Positions 45,619 to 57,796 are shown, counted from the first letter of the stretch. The stretch is DNA of 64,000 nucleotides from Delphinella strobiligena (GCA_009982845.1 JAADKB010000012.1:248001-312000), one strand, 5' to 3'. Program-made: numbers and translations. Notes: a model not told the origin generated them from the sequence alone.

Positions 45619-46679
45619 TTAGTGACCACCTGTGGTTGGGAGCTGAATAAAATGTCAGCGAACATGCCTCATCAGAATGTACAAGGACACTTACACCAAG
45701 GTAAACCTTGAAAGAGTCGTAAATCAACCATTGGAAGGCGGTAAGGGTACCAATCATGACGATTCTGGTAGGAAGACCGTTCCACAGCCCCATGAAGCCA
45801 ATGTCGCCATAGATTCTGGCCAGAGCAGCACCGGCACCCTCACCAGCCTTACGACCAGAGTTGAGCTTGGAGACCATGACATCGGCAGGGTGAGAAACAG
45901 TAGCGCAACCAATACCAGCAATGTAACCACCGAGGAAAGAAACACCAGTCTGAGCGAGTGGGCCATAGCTGTCCTTGGGCTTACCCAGGTACTCGTAGAT
46001 CTTGGAGACGGCGGCCTCGAAGGAAGAGAACTTGACCATGGTGTAAGGAATCTGTCTTGCCCACAGGGGGTACAGACCCTTGTAAAGACCACCGAAACCC
46101 TCCTCTGCGACAACCTTGCTCCAGCCCTCTCTCAGAGTGTGGGCATAAGGAGGGAGAGTGGTCTGCATGCGGATCTTGATGGCCTCAAAGGGACAGAGGA
46201 AGACATCGGCAATGGCTTCGGCCGTGGCTGAGGCGCCGAGGTAGACGAGCGTCTTGTTGGTGTTGGGGAACAGCTTCTCGCCATAGTAGTATTTGAAGAC
46301 TTCATATGCTCCGTATTTGCCGGCGCCTTGGAACGAGTAACCGACAAAAGTGGGGGACCATCCGAAGAAGACACCTCTGACGCCCTCTTCAGCAATAATC
46401 TTGCGCCAACCTTGCATGTTGGATTTGTAGATTTTGGAATCGACTTGGCGACGACATTTTACAAGATCGAGCGGTGTGACTGCTGTGTGAGTAGGGCCGC
46501 AAGCTATGGAGTACAATCATCAGTTGAAGGTTCAATTAAGACATTCATGGGGTCGAATGTTACGCACCAATAATACCACCGAGCGTGCAAGCTGCAAAGT
46601 AAGTGCCGGAGAAGAGTTCAATCTTCTTCTGAGGCGTCACGGCGCCAGGTGCCTTGGGGTCTCCTCGGGTAGTAGACAT
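45619..46679 (-). CDS. Mitochondrial phosphate carrier (SLC25A3 / Mir1-Pic2 type)
   Basis: Three exons with introns at 46504-46567 and 45643-45694 give 314 residues. The last exon has only eight codons and encodes LPTTGGH after KVYLG, the familiar C-terminus of fungal phosphate carriers, so the short exon is well supported. Three mitochondrial-carrier repeats carry the PxD/ExxK signatures PLDLVKCR, PFEAIKIRM and PADVMVSK. Repeat landmarks include CGPTHTAVTPLDLVK, TFVGYSFQGAGKYGAYE and PTRIVMIGTLTAFQW. The carrier imports phosphate with protons (and, for Pic2, copper) into the matrix. The start MSTTRGDPK is the first ATG after a long leader. It lies just downstream of PDA1, on the same strand. 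Confidence 0.93.
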
Positions 46680-47323
46680 TGTTGTATGTGATGATTGGGT
46701 CGTAAGTAGCTTGCTATCTCGTGAAAGCCGCGGTTGAGATTGAGAGCTGAACAAAGAGGGGAGATTTTTAGAACTGACGCCGCCAGACTACGACAAGAAC
46801 AATAAGTCGATTCGACAGAAGCTGAATACAAGGAAGGAAGAGACGAGAGAGGGGGGTTATTGTTGGAGTCCACCGCGTATCTCCCTCGTACCGGGTAGTG
46901 CGGATTAGACGGGTATGATGTCACGGCTGTGAGCTGCCAGCCTGCCACCTCAGCCTTGCGCATCCTCACCAAAAAAGCCCGACGGACACTTTCTGTGAGA
47001 GTGAGTAATAAATCTAAAACCAGCTTGCTTGCAGGTCATCTACACACCTGCCATGCATGAATATGACCGGCGACTCGGAAACGTCAAGACCGATACAACT
47101 GACGGGTCGTGCCATGGAATACTCTCAGGATGTGGATATTCGTGGATAAATTGAAACGTACAAAACGCTATTGGGAATCAACTCCCCTTAGGTCAAAAGA
47201 CTCCTTCCCTCGCACCCTAAATGCATGCTCGCTTGCCTTCATACCATTGCATGATCTTCAGCTCGCCGTGCCATCACGCCTCTTTTCAGATATTACATTC
47301 CGACCTCGTCAATCGTCCATCGC
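46680..47323. other. Intergenic between phosphate carrier and PDA1
   Basis: Promoter of the carrier and 3' UTR of PDA1, both on the minus strand. No gene seen. Confidence 0.4.
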
Positions 47324-48844
47324 CTACTCCTGGGTACGGGCAACGGCGTTGATCTCGACGGGCTTGTCCTGGTCGTAGTAGTAGTTCTCCTCGGGGATAC
47401 GGCCACGCATAAACTCAGGCTCACTGCCACGCACGTAGATGTCCTCGAAGAGGATCTTGGGAGTAGCATCGGGCGCTGCCATGCCTTCAGCCTCGGCGAC
47501 CTCGGCGTCGACGGTCTCGCGAGCCTTCTTGTCAATGCTCTTGAGTTCAGCCTCGTCGCAAACACCCCAGTCGAGAATCTTCTGCTTGAGGCCGGCAATG
47601 GGGTCGTTGGTCGAACGCATGCGCTGAATCTCCTCACGGGTCTAGAAAGGTTGGTGTTAGTCTGTGTCGCATCGGCTTGATCGGAAGGAGCCAACTTACT
47701 CTGTAGGTGGTACCAGGGTCGGACATGGAGTGACCACCGTATCTGTAGGTGAGGAACTCAAAGACAAGAGGACCCTTGCCGGAGGTACACCACTCCTTGC
47801 CAAAGGCGACGGCCTGCTTGACGGCGAGGACGTCCATACCGTTGATCTTCAGACCAGGAATGTACTGTCCACGCTTGTAGTAGTCGGTGAGAGCGGAAGA
47901 ACGGTTAGCAGCGGTACCCATACCGTACTTGTTGTCTGTAGACATGATCAGCATGCATTCGAGAAGCAGCATATCTGAAGAAGCAGAAGCACATACTCTC
48001 GCAAGCAAAGATGCAGGGAAGGTTCCAGAGCTTGGCCATGTTCATGGCCTCGAAGACCTGACCCTGGTTGGAGGCACCATCACCGTAGAGGGAAATGGCG
48101 ACGTTCTTGTTGCCAGTGTAGTGGTTGTAGAAGGCAAGACCAGCACCGACGGGCACTTGAGCACCGACGATACCGTTACCACCGTAGAAACCGGGAGCGA
48201 ACATGTGCATAGATCCGCCCTTTCCGTACGCAATACCCTCTCTTCTTCCGAGAAGCTCTCCAATGATAGATTTGACCGAAGCACCGCGCATCATCGCGTA
48301 ACCGTGGCATCGGTAGGCGGTGATGATCTGGTCCTGCTTGTTGAGAGCGTACTCCATACCGGTGGCCACAGCCTCCTGACCGGTGGAAAGATGGCAGAAA
48401 CCTCTAATCTTCTTCTCCTTGTAAAGTCTGTCGGCGGCCATTTCCATGCGTCTGTATATCATATATGAGTGCTCGTCCAATGCCATCTTATTGCCTTTGA
48501 TTCATACCGGGTGGCGACCATGTCGTAGTACATCGACTTCAGCTCCTTCTTGCTGGTCTTGAGAGTGTATGATGGAGGGTCGAGTTCATATGTCTCGAAG
48601 CTCTCGTCGGAAAGCTTGACCTCGAAGGGCTCATCGTGGGCCTGTGTCGTGCTTCTATCAGCCTTTGGATATCCTTGATATTTATTCATTCCAATTCTTT
48701 CCATACCTCGGGCACATTCTCCTTGTCGACGTGAGCGGCGGCTGCGTCGGTGGTAACGGTCCTGAGCGCATTAACGCGGACAAGCTGGAAGGCAGCCCGC
48801 CTGCTCACTGAGGCGAATGACCTCGGGGAAAATCTGGACAGCAT
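47324..48844 (-). CDS. PDA1: Pyruvate dehydrogenase E1 component subunit alpha
   Basis: Five exons with introns at 48642-48706, 48452-48507, 47936-47996 and 47642-47699 give 426 residues. The Arg/Ser-rich N-terminus (MLSRFSPRSFASVSRR) is a mitochondrial presequence. Thiamine-diphosphate motif: SLYGDGASNQGQ followed by ACENNKYGMGT, the latter formed across a splice junction. Other landmarks are GFCHLSTGQEAVATG, GKGGSMHM, and the phosphorylation loop YRYGGHSMSDPGTTYR with the regulated serine. E1-alpha with E1-beta decarboxylates pyruvate in the mitochondrial matrix. Every junction restores frame and conserved sequence. No odd features. Confidence 0.96.
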
Positions 48845-49796
48845 TGCGGTGGTGATGTGAGGAGAATGAGGGATGGGCGAGCAATCGGAGAAGCACAATA
48901 ACTGCTGCTATCGCTGACCTCGTTGAGGAGCTGCTGAACTTTTCGGACAATCAACACTTCCGACGTCTGTGCGCAAGCCGTATGAATCCCGTCGTGCCCG
49001 TCTTCATCCCGACCGAAGGGACTCATCGGGATGTACTTCTTGGCAATGCTATTTCGGGTTGGAGATACTAAGCATTTGTTCTCACTGTTGCAATCGTATC
49101 ACATCTTCCAACATACGCTCACTACTGAACGAGCTGCTGATGCCCGGACTACAAACGGATGGCCTCACTTGTGCGATGAGCCGCCCATGCCGCCTACACT
49201 GCGAGCCTTGAGCTTCCGGATCCGGCTGCATGTCCTGATCGGGCCGAAATGCCAGCGTTTCTGCTTTAAGCCATCTCTTGATTCGCTACTACGGTCTGTC
49301 AGTCGACGAAACTGCTTATCAACTCCAAATCAACAACATCTACGCGGGTATGCCATGTCAACGCACAGAGACTCTTACTGCTATCGCATTCACGTAGCTG
49401 TTGATATGTAATCCGCCTTGCTCCCCGCTTTGGCAAAATAAAGTGTTGTGCAAAATTACTTTATTTGCCTGATATTATACCACTTACAGCTCCTTCCTTG
49501 TATATTCGTCTTCGCTTTGGGTTCTCGCAAGACGCACTCTTCCATGTTGTCCCGCATTGATCAGTCCGCCGTGAGCTGCTTTTACCACAACCGATCAAGC
49601 AAGCCTTTCAGTCAAGCAACAAGCTGGTCAATCGTCTTTGCTGCGATCCCCATACGGAGTGAAAGAAGTCCAAGCATCGGACGTCTTACTCTTGTGGTAA
49701 TGACCGGGCGCATTACGAGTAAGTCCTTTTTCACTAAAGTATGTCTTCGACGAATTTCGTGTCATATTCAATAGTACACAAGTCGTCTGTATTCCT
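48845..49796. other. Intergenic, no gene recognised
   Basis: PDA1 promoter at the left. The remaining frames on both strands are short, lack motifs and look random. Confidence 0.4.
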
Positions 49797-50819
49797 CTAC
49801 CGTTCCATCACTTGTCCATCGCCCGTGTCCGAGATACCAGGATTGGCCCAGTATCTGCCTGTGGTCGCACCAATATCTCCAAAGGCTAGTCTTACAGGTA
49901 TTTTTGCTCCATCGGCTGTAGAAATGAGATTAGCTCAACATAGATCACGTATTGGAAAAGGAAGGCGGCGGGGAAAAGGTCAGTAAGAAGAGAGGCATGT
50001 TAAAATCCAACACAGTGAACGGCAGCTGGCAAGACTTACAAGGCGCCTTTGGTGGTTTCCCAAGTATACCTCCCATATCCGTATCAACCCAGCCGGGACA
50101 GCAAGCATTCGACAACACCTTATCTTTGCTCTCTCTAGCCAAGATAGCAGTCAGAGCATTCACGCATGCTTTACTGACGCTATAAGATTGCCCTTTACCG
50201 CCGAAGCCTTTGGCCTCTTCTTCCCCAGCCTCGACAGCAGATTGGTATTCTTGGGCGAGCTGCTCCAGGTCTTTCAACGTCATATTTGAGTCTCTGAATC
50301 GCTGTTGAACCGCTTTACCGTAGATATGTAGGCTGGACCCTACCGAGGAAATATTGACAATCCTGCCCTGCTTGTCCGAGGAAGACACCAAGGGCAAGAA
50401 AGTCTGACACATGTTTAGAGTACCTCTGTAATTAGTATCGAGTGTCTTTTTGACACTATCAGGCGAGTGCTCGGGCTGGGTATTGATGCCAGCATTGTTG
50501 ATCAATACATCGAGCTTTCCATTGTTCTCTTCTTTGATTTGTGAGGAGAGATTTGATGCTTGCTCCATCAGTGACATCAAGTTTGGGATAGATGACCTGA
50601 GAGGCCTTGCTGGCTTTGAATCCTAGGTCCTGCCCGGCGCGAGATGTAGCGTACAATTTCAGAGAAGGCTGGGTCTGCAGGATGCGCTCGCAGACAGCAC
50701 GTCCGATACCTCAATTCTGTTTTCGAAAAACACTTCAGCAAAGCAAGTCATTGGAGATGTATGTTGGCAGGGGACATCCTTACTGCGCCTGTCACAATAA
50801 CCACCATCTGGTCGGACAT
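49797..50819 (-). pseudogene. Carbonyl-reductase-like short-chain dehydrogenase pseudogene
   Basis: The gene is recognisable end to end: MSDQMVVIVTGA, an intron at 50717-50783, the NAD(P) loop, then LDVTD, LDVLINNAGINTQ, GRIVNISSVGSSL, a YSVSKACVNALT motif (catalytic YxxxK), CCPGWVDTDMGG, an intron at 49916-50039, and a C-terminus PVRLAFGDIG..TGRYWAN as in CBR1-type carbonyl reductases. Two lesions: codon 14 (50711-50713) is TGA where Arg of the nucleotide loop TGANRGIG is expected, and the frame shifts by one base near 50552-50554 between TDGASI and SSQIKEEN. The shift sits in an AAA run and could be a sequencing artefact; the TGA is less easily explained. Substrate unknown. Confidence 0.8.
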
Positions 50820-51441
50820 TGGTCTTAAGTTGATCTAACTCAATGGGTATATGCTCTTTTGGCTACTATACTGCCTTTGTGGATGCTTCAAGCTGAATTG
50901 CCTCTCGCTAGTTATGTTTGCTGGATGTTTGTGACTGCAAAATGATTGGAAAGATATATAAACTTATCGTATGATCTTGTATGATTTTATTTCCAACGTG
51001 TCAAGGTCCGATCCTTCAAGAATGGATGTTTCGCGGTATTTGATGGCAAGCAAAGATCGTGTGCGTCATGAGCGAGTAAGGAAACCCTGAGCGTAAGCTA
51101 TACATTGACTGGTGCTATTGCAGAACCCTGTAGCTTTATGGAGACTCGGACGTTGCCATTTCCACGTGTACATCTGCTCGATATGCCTATCTACACGAGA
51201 CATGACGAATACTACATGTCTATGAGAGCTCAAAGAAGACAGGAAGGTTGAAGGCCGATGATAGAAATCTAGAACCGAAACCCCGCGCCGAGGAGCGGGA
51301 AGATTGCCGTTGTATCTTTGTCCGGGCACGCCGGGTACCTTGCAGTGTAAAGTGCGACCATTGCGTCATTTTAAAGGTTGTAGTCCTCCTTTCTGGACCG
51401 TCATTATTGAGAATATTGCGTATTATAATCCAGGACAAGCC

Positions 51442-53044
51442 ATGCATTTTCTACAATATCATGTATATCGGTCCTTGGGGGTGCGGTTACTGAAAGATAT
51501 AGAACATTCTGGGTCGGCATGTCTCGAGCTAACCCAAAGTCCTGGACATCAGGGTGGCATTGGTAAGGACTACAAAGTAAACATCCTGGACGGCAGGTGT
51601 CTGACAATAAACAGGAGGCAACGCATCATTAATTTTGAGCCATCATGGTTCACCATAATTATGGGTATGCTGACTTGATTGGCCCATATACTCATTACCA
51701 GCTTAACACCATCTCCAGGCACTGGCACAATCCAGGCATGTTTTGTTAACTTTCCATATCCTATCACAGGAGGTGCGCCATGGATAAGAGATATTGGATA
51801 CTGTCTTTGGATCCTTGAAGTAATCTTGTTTGGCATCTTCGCAGCCTTTCTTATTACCCGCTACATACGCCATCCTCAGCTATTGAGGAAGAACCTGCTC
51901 GAGTTTCCAGCTAGCTCATACTTTGGAGCCATCGCAATATCTTGGAATATCATCCTACAAGGAATCGTGTCGTATTATGACTACCGATCTTCTGCAGTGT
52001 GGGCCGTCTTTGGACTATACTGGGTCGCCTTGGCTGGCTCATTACTGGTCACAGTGGGCATAATAATCGTTCAGATGATTCGAGCGAACAAGCAAGAGCT
52101 GAACGATGTTGCAGGGGTCTGGTGTATGGTTACAGTCCCACTCTTGTCGAACGCTGCCACTGCGGGTACTCTGCTGCCGTATCTTGCCTCTCGTAGCACA
52201 AAGTGTGCGATTGCTGTGTTGGTCACCGGTTACATGAGCTGGTTCCTTGCCCTGTCAGAGCTCATGTTCATACTAACCGTGTACTTCTTCCGCCTCATCG
52301 CAAACAAACTTCCTGCTCAACCACTCATTACATCTAGTCTACTACCTGTGGCTGCTCTCACTCAAGGCGCTTTTGCAATTCACAAACTGAGCATCTACCT
52401 GGCCAACTACATAAAGTCTTCAGGCTTTGGTCCCACCCAGGTTGAGCCACCTCTTAGCACGGCAACATTATTGGCTACCGCCGAGGTTATACACTGGCTG
52501 GGAATTCTCATAAGTCTTGGCTTGCTCGCTCATGCTACTTTCTGTGAGTCCACCACTGCATCTTTGCAACTTTTCAATACTGACTTTCTTCTCAGGGATT
52601 GTACAAGCCATATGTGGTCTCATATTCATGCTGCCGGTCAGGAGCTTCAATATCGGTCATTGGTCACTTGTCTTCCCGATCGCCTCCTACGCGAACGCTT
52701 GGGCGTCCTTGTCTCGGGACCTACGTAATGATGGTATGCGTGGCTGGGCTGCGACTATGACTGTTCTCGCCGTGTTGTTGTGGTTAGTATGTTCCGCCTG
52801 CACATGCTACATTGTCTTCTGGAAAGGCAGTCTATTTGCTGCACCAGGTCTGGAGGACTGGCTGGGTGATCAAGAAGAACAGGACGTGAAGGGAAGGGGA
52901 GGAAGGAGAGATAATTGGGACGGCACCTATTCCCTTCCAGACCCCTGGAACCAGAGCACGGATGGGGGTGATGAGGAAAGGGGCGAGGCAAATGGGCATC
53001 GGAACAATGATGGTAATGGTAATGAAACGAGAAGGAGGCCTTGA
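51442..53044 (+). CDS. TDT-family membrane transporter (Mae1/Ssu1-like)
   Basis: Three exons with introns at 51665-51718 and 52544-52595. The first splice creates FEPSWFTIIMGTGTIQAC, the N-terminal signature of the TDT family (tellurite-resistance/dicarboxylate transporter family: malic acid carrier Mae1, sulfite pump Ssu1). About ten hydrophobic helices follow, with SFNIGHWSLVFPIASYANAW in the C-terminal half and a charged Gly/Asn-rich cytosolic tail. Whether it exports sulfite or carries dicarboxylate cannot be told. The start at 51442 gives an N-terminal tail of about 62 residues before FEPSWF and is provisional; a later ATG or an unseen upstream exon is possible. Confidence 0.75.
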
Positions 53045-53173
53045 TGATAGCCGAGTCATATGCGACCAAATTAATTCGCTCTTATCGCTCCACTTCCGGG
53101 CAAGGCAAGACAAAACAGAGCTAATGCAAGATGTACGCAAGGCAGAACAGCAGGGCAGGCATACATTCACCGC

Positions 53174-53630
53174 TTGTATCTTTACGGCAGCCCTCAGCCC
53201 CTCATATACCAACGCCGTGGGGAAAGCATCTTTCTGTCTGGTCCACTATCTGCAGCTGTCGCTAGAGATTTCTACCCTACGTATCAACCCTATCGAGACG
53301 CCCGTCGCTTTCGATGCTTCAAACAAGCGATTCAATCAAATTCGCATAAACCTAGCAACGAATTTTCGTGCCGCATCCTTGCCTATTACCGTATGTATAT
53401 CAACGATCAAAGTGGATAAGTTGGAATATGCTCCAGTTTCATACTCGACCTTTGTGGGTGGTTAGTACAGGATCGCCATTACGCTGACTTGATTCATATC
53501 CTCACACCAGAGCTTTCACGCATGGTGCAGGAAAAGGAGGTCAAGGCTCTTGGCCTAAAGGAACTGGAGGCCATATTTGAAACGGTCAAGCCTCATTGTT
53601 ATGGGATCAAAGGCCTTCACTTCCGATAGT
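53174..53630 (+). pseudogene. Relic of a 2EXR/F-box-like family protein
   Basis: A broken coding trace continues to the C-terminal segment DRHYADLIHILTPELSRMVQ..GLKELEAIFETVKPHCYG, which ends at a TAG (about 53628-53630). It resembles the C-termini of the neighbouring family members, with a charged helix followed by (F/L)xDLxxI-type residues. The preceding part is open in different frames, so it is a fragment or a frame-shifted copy. No N-terminal PPEIRN motif is seen. Confidence 0.4.
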
Positions 53631-54296
53631 GTATTGATTGATGGAATGCCGTTTTAGGCGTCCTTCGGAGCAGAATACTAGAGGTCGAAGGTGGTTTATT
53701 TCTATGGCGGGAAGATTTGGCAGTGATCTGATCAGAGGTTCGTAGGTCTCGGACCCGCTTCTAGATCAGAAGGTGCCCTTGGTGGCTCAATGTCCAGTAT
53801 TGTCCCCGCCTCAACATCCCAGATTGACTTGACCTGTGATCTCGGCATTTTCTATGTTCAGGACTCCACATAATTCCTCAACGACAAGTCACTTTCTTCA
53901 CTTTATTGACTTATCGTTACCTACCGCTCACATCAAGACAGCATCTGTCTTTTAACTTCTTTGATTAGTTTAAGCATCGGAACCAAAAGCTAGAAATCAC
54001 CTTTTCCTTGATATCTTTCACTGAACTTCATACCAACTAGGCGAAGCTGCAAAATGATTGCGGTGGACGTTCAACTGCTTCATTCAAAGCTTTGTTCCGA
54101 CTCTCATAAATTGACCACCACAGCCCCGTCATCATCATCCACTTTACTTTCAACCTCTATATACTTGTTGCTGCCACCTATCACTTATAACATTCCACAA
54201 CTTTTAAATCCCTTTGGCTAACATAGCCGCAGTGAGTCATGCTGTCTTTTATTCCATCATACAAATGGCTGACCTGACGCTAGACCTGACCTGACC
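53631..54296. other. Upstream region of the first 2EXR-like gene
   Basis: No gene seen. Pyrimidine-rich tracts before the next start suggest a promoter and 5' UTR, possibly with an intron. Confidence 0.4.
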
Positions 54297-55052
54297 ATGC
54301 CCAGACGTTCAAGTGGCGGTTCGTGGCACGGTCGTCGTCGAGTCGAGGGAAATCTTGTGCAGCAGACAGTCGCTTTCCTGGAGCTCCCACCCGAGATCCG
54401 CAACCTGATCTACGAACACTACTTCAATCCCGATCCAGACCCATGTGGGCCTTATGGCCTCCCCCCATTTGAGGATGAACCTGAATCACCAAGCTCCTAT
54501 ATCAATTATATGTGGTTTCCATCCCTCGTCGCTACCTGCACGCAGGTCATGCGCGAGATTCTGCCAATGTTGCTCTCGCGCCAAGAGACTCGTTGCCTCA
54601 ACATGCAGTATCAGAAGTGGGGAAAGCAGAGCAAGAAGCCAGGGCGCAAACACATTATCGGGGAGAACACTCGTAAATGGTTTATGCGGGCTAGTGCCGC
54701 TGGAGTTCTTCGATTCCCTGCTCTCTCAATTTGTCTTGATGCTTGTTGTGAAGAGATCTGCGACCCCGGTTGCTTCCACCACAGAGACTTCGCTGTGGAC
54801 ATCAAGAACTGCGACGGAGTCGGCAAGGTCGAAGTCACCGCAATCGAGCCTCCTCGCGTCGAATGCAGGCTTGACCACGACAAGTTTCTTGATCATCACA
54901 AACCGATAGAAAAGGTCAGAGCTCGATTGATGGAAGCGTTGGAGATGCGCTTGAAAGATCGGGAGGACAAAACTTTCGGCTGGGCGGATATGGAGGCGAT
55001 CGTGGACTTCTTCAATCCCTACTACCCCGAAGAATCGAAGATGCGCCTCTAA
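54297..55052 (+). CDS. 2EXR/F-box-like domain protein, 251 residues
   Basis: A single exon starting MPRRSSGGSWHGRRR. The family hallmark FLELPPEIRNLIYEHYF is at about residues 27-43, followed by a variable region, the conserved ATCTQVMREILPMLL and a long middle part with a C-rich run (CLDACCEEICDPGCFHH). The C-terminus holds RLMEALEMRLKDREDKTFGW and the DMEAIVDFFNPYYP segment. Domains of this type (2EXR; distant F-box-like) are numerous in fungi and their biochemical role is largely unknown. Codon use matches neighbouring genes. It is the first intact member of the array at 53-62 kb. Confidence 0.75.
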   Translation: MPRRSSGGSWHGRRRVEGNLVQQTVAFLELPPEIRNLIYEHYFNPDPDPCGPYGLPPFEDEPESPSSYINYMWFPSLVATCTQVMREILPMLLSRQETRCLNMQYQKWGKQSKKPGRKHIIGENTRKWFMRASAAGVLRFPALSICLDACCEEICDPGCFHHRDFAVDIKNCDGVGKVEVTAIEPPRVECRLDHDKFLDHHKPIEKVRARLMEALEMRLKDREDKTFGWADMEAIVDFFNPYYPEESKMRL

Positions 55053-55747
55053 GAAAGTGGGGGCGCTATGCGCATGGTGGGAGTCGTACTGCCGCTTCCT
55101 TTCAGGGCTTGTTATATCAAGTTAGATCAGTGCCTTCTCTCAATTACACTATGTTATCCTTCTAAAACTCTTGATACAAGCATGGCAATACGCTGTACTA
55201 GCATCAAACTCTATTGAGATACCCCTCAACATTCGATGCTCTTTTTTGTCACAGCTTCTTATTTTCGAAGCTTACGCGAGGATGTGAACTCATCTGATGT
55301 GTTACAATACTAATTTAAGATTTCAAGAACCGGTATCTCGCTTTATTCGAACTCAGTGAAGATAGACTAGAACTCAAAAGCTGAGCTGCAATTAGACGCT
55401 GAATCAGGCTCACCCCCAATACTTTAATCATGACATCCGTTATCCAGGCGCCTGTATCATTTCGCTTCGCCTTCAACTTCAGTTCACTGTCTCTTACATC
55501 AGCAGCCCTCGGCACATTCACTTTTCCAATCCCAAGGATGTGGTGCATTTCCTCCAGTATACCCCCAAGCACACAAACACACAAAAGGCTATCTCAAGCA
55601 TTGGTCCAAGTCTCTGACCAAAATTTCTTACGCCGATCTATGTAAGTACAATAGAACTAAATCACATCAAGCCCACTAGCTGAGCTTGTCTGCGAGATCC
55701 CGAGAAGTCTTCCTTCTTCTCTTCCGATTCCGCAACTGATTGAGAAG
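55053..55747. other. Intergenic between 2EXR-like genes
   Basis: No gene supported; short frames on both strands lack motifs. Confidence 0.4.
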
Positions 55748-56341
55748 ATGGCCGCCACTACCCAGGGTGGTCCGTTCTTCAGCCTCCCACCAGAGATCCG
55801 CAATCACATCTATCACTGCGTCTCCTTCTCCATCCGGAACAAAGCTGAAGCGATCAACGACTTGGAGATCCGCGCTTTGTTCTTCACTTGTCATCAAGCC
55901 TTGAATGAAGGCTTTGGTATCTTGGCCAATAGTGGGATTTCTACACGCCTCAATATCACTTATGGGTATGATGCGGGGTTCAGTACACCGCTACACCTTG
56001 CCATGCGGTCAGGCACAAGGGCTCTCCTTCAGCTCGCCAGCCCTTTGCTTAGGTTGCAAAGTGTCGATCTGTATCAGAAACTTCATCTCTTTACTCTCAG
56101 ATATCTCTTTTGTTTCGGCGTTGAGATCAACAAGGCTGGGATGTTTGAGATCAAACTGAATCAGGGCCAAGTCCCTGCGTGGGTTGAGCAGAGGAGTCAC
56201 ATCAAGCTTGTCTTGGAGAATGAGCCCAATCTCGGCTTGGAAGATCGTACCGTCAAAGCATTGCGCTTTGAAGATCTCGACATGATCGTTGCTGCCTGTG
56301 ATGATTATATCCGTGCCTTTGCAAACCCCTGCTATGAATGA
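55748..56341 (+). CDS. 2EXR/F-box-like domain protein, 197 residues
   Basis: A single exon starting MAATTQGGPFF, with the hallmark FFSLPPEIRNHIYHCV at about residues 10-25, then FFTCHQALNEGFGILA and the C-terminal TVKALRFEDLDMIVAACDDY, matching the family pattern. It is about 50 residues shorter than the upstream copy in the variable region. No membrane helix or catalytic motif is visible. It lies about 120 bp before a shorter relative in the same orientation. The start is the first ATG and is followed directly by the domain. Confidence 0.75.
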   Translation: MAATTQGGPFFSLPPEIRNHIYHCVSFSIRNKAEAINDLEIRALFFTCHQALNEGFGILANSGISTRLNITYGYDAGFSTPLHLAMRSGTRALLQLASPLLRLQSVDLYQKLHLFTLRYLFCFGVEINKAGMFEIKLNQGQVPAWVEQRSHIKLVLENEPNLGLEDRTVKALRFEDLDMIVAACDDYIRAFANPCYE

Positions 56342-56460
56342 AGACTGTCCTAAAGAGTGGCCTCTTGTTCATAAAAGGATCGGGGGAAAGGAGCGTCTTA
56401 CTTCTCCACCACTTCCTAAGATAGTGGTGGACGCAACATTGGTCATCGTAATTAAGTCAG

Positions 56461-56817
56461 ATGGAGTTTCAGGTTCGTATTGAACCGCGAAGTGAGGAAG
56501 TTGCAAGGAGAAAGGCAGGTTCCTGCCAAGGGTGTGATACCACACTAGCAGGTAATGTCATGGTTCGCATTAGATGTGACGGCCAAGGAAATCTGAGGAT
56601 TGAGGAGAACTGGGACATCTCCGCAGGAGACCTGATCGATGACCAAGGCTGGAAATACAGAGAATGGTACAGTGCCGGCGAAAAGTTGGACCTAAAGAAG
56701 ACAACTTTGATGACGACGGTGAAGGCGGCATTGGATGTGCGCATGAAGGCGCGAGCGGATAAGTCACTTCAGTACCAGGACTTGTATACCATCCTCGCAG
56801 CTTGCAAGGACTGCTGA
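56461..56817 (+). CDS. Truncated 2EXR-family relative, 118 residues
   Basis: Opens with MEFQVRIEPRSEEVARRKAG and ends RMKARADKSLQYQDLYTIL plus AACKDC, the family C-terminal block. It has no PPEIRN N-terminus, and a TAA stop lies in frame just upstream of the ATG. It therefore looks like a 5'-truncated copy or a fragment of a decayed gene. A CxxC (SCQGCD) is visible near residue 22. Translation is plausible but unproven. Confidence 0.5.
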   Translation: MEFQVRIEPRSEEVARRKAGSCQGCDTTLAGNVMVRIRCDGQGNLRIEENWDISAGDLIDDQGWKYREWYSAGEKLDLKKTTLMTTVKAALDVRMKARADKSLQYQDLYTILAACKDC

Positions 56818-57796
56818 AGTTGCCGGACTTGCCAAAAGTGTGTATTATGAAGGACATCAATCTTCGGACACCCCTTTGGATGGTCAAAGAAGGGTGAAGG
56901 TTCTCTGGCTGCAGCGACGATTTCCTCTTGGGAAATGAAGATGACGGACGGAAGACTTGAGTACCAGTGAAACAGGTCCACATCTACTACAGCTTCGAGG
57001 CTATGGGTTCAAGGCCTTGCTTTCAAGGGTTGGAAAATCCAAAAATTGCCTGGTTCTCCTGATATATCTCTTATTAGTGGACCAATTATCATAAATCTGC
57101 TTATATGCCTACTTATTCATGATGCTGGCATATTGTCCTTCTAATCAGGCATCTGGTACGGCTCGCCAACCTGATCTTAGTGACTCGTGCATTCACGAGT
57201 GACATAGGTGACGCGTTTCCTCTCTCCTTTCACTTTCTTACTGCTTGCCAATCGTCCCAATACACCACCTTACTCGTCTCAATTCTGCCTTGACGTCTAC
57301 CTTGCCAGCCATCAGCCTTCCTTTCCATCTATCTTGACTCCGACAATACTCTTCTGCAGAGAGTTTTGATCCTGACACGACTTAAACTTCTAAGATTCAC
57401 GTGTGGTCGTGAAGGCTAAATCGAGCCTTCCCTCCTTAATTTCACTTCCTCATTCATTCACCTCGCTAGCAATCATAAATTACCTGATACGCTTCCCCTC
57501 ACTCCTACCTCACAACATCGCAACACCACATCATACCTTGGTCTTCAGACTTCAGTAAGCTTTCCCAAATCACTCAGATTGACCGATGCTTACTCACATT
57601 GGCGTGTAGCATTGCGCATTGCGCTGTTGTCTCTTCGCTTGTTGTTCCATCACAACTTCGCAACTTGGATTTGGTCTCGGGTAAGTCTCTTATCTCTTCT
57701 AAAGTTCAAAGATTGACAAGTATTTACTTACATGCCTCCACAGTCGCCCATCCGCTCCATCTTTGCCACCCAAATTCGAAATCGCAAAGCACAAAA
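56818..57796. other. Intergenic and 5' leader of the next array member
   Basis: No separate gene supported. Pyrimidine-rich sequence in 57200-57600 and possible short introns near 57550-57750 look like a 5' UTR. Confidence 0.4.

Noticed and set aside
45677..46231. 184-codon plus-strand frame opposite the phosphate carrier
   Set aside because: Shadow of the carrier gene; no independent motif.
47887..48468. 193-codon plus-strand frame opposite PDA1
   Set aside because: Shadow frame of a strongly conserved enzyme gene on the other strand.
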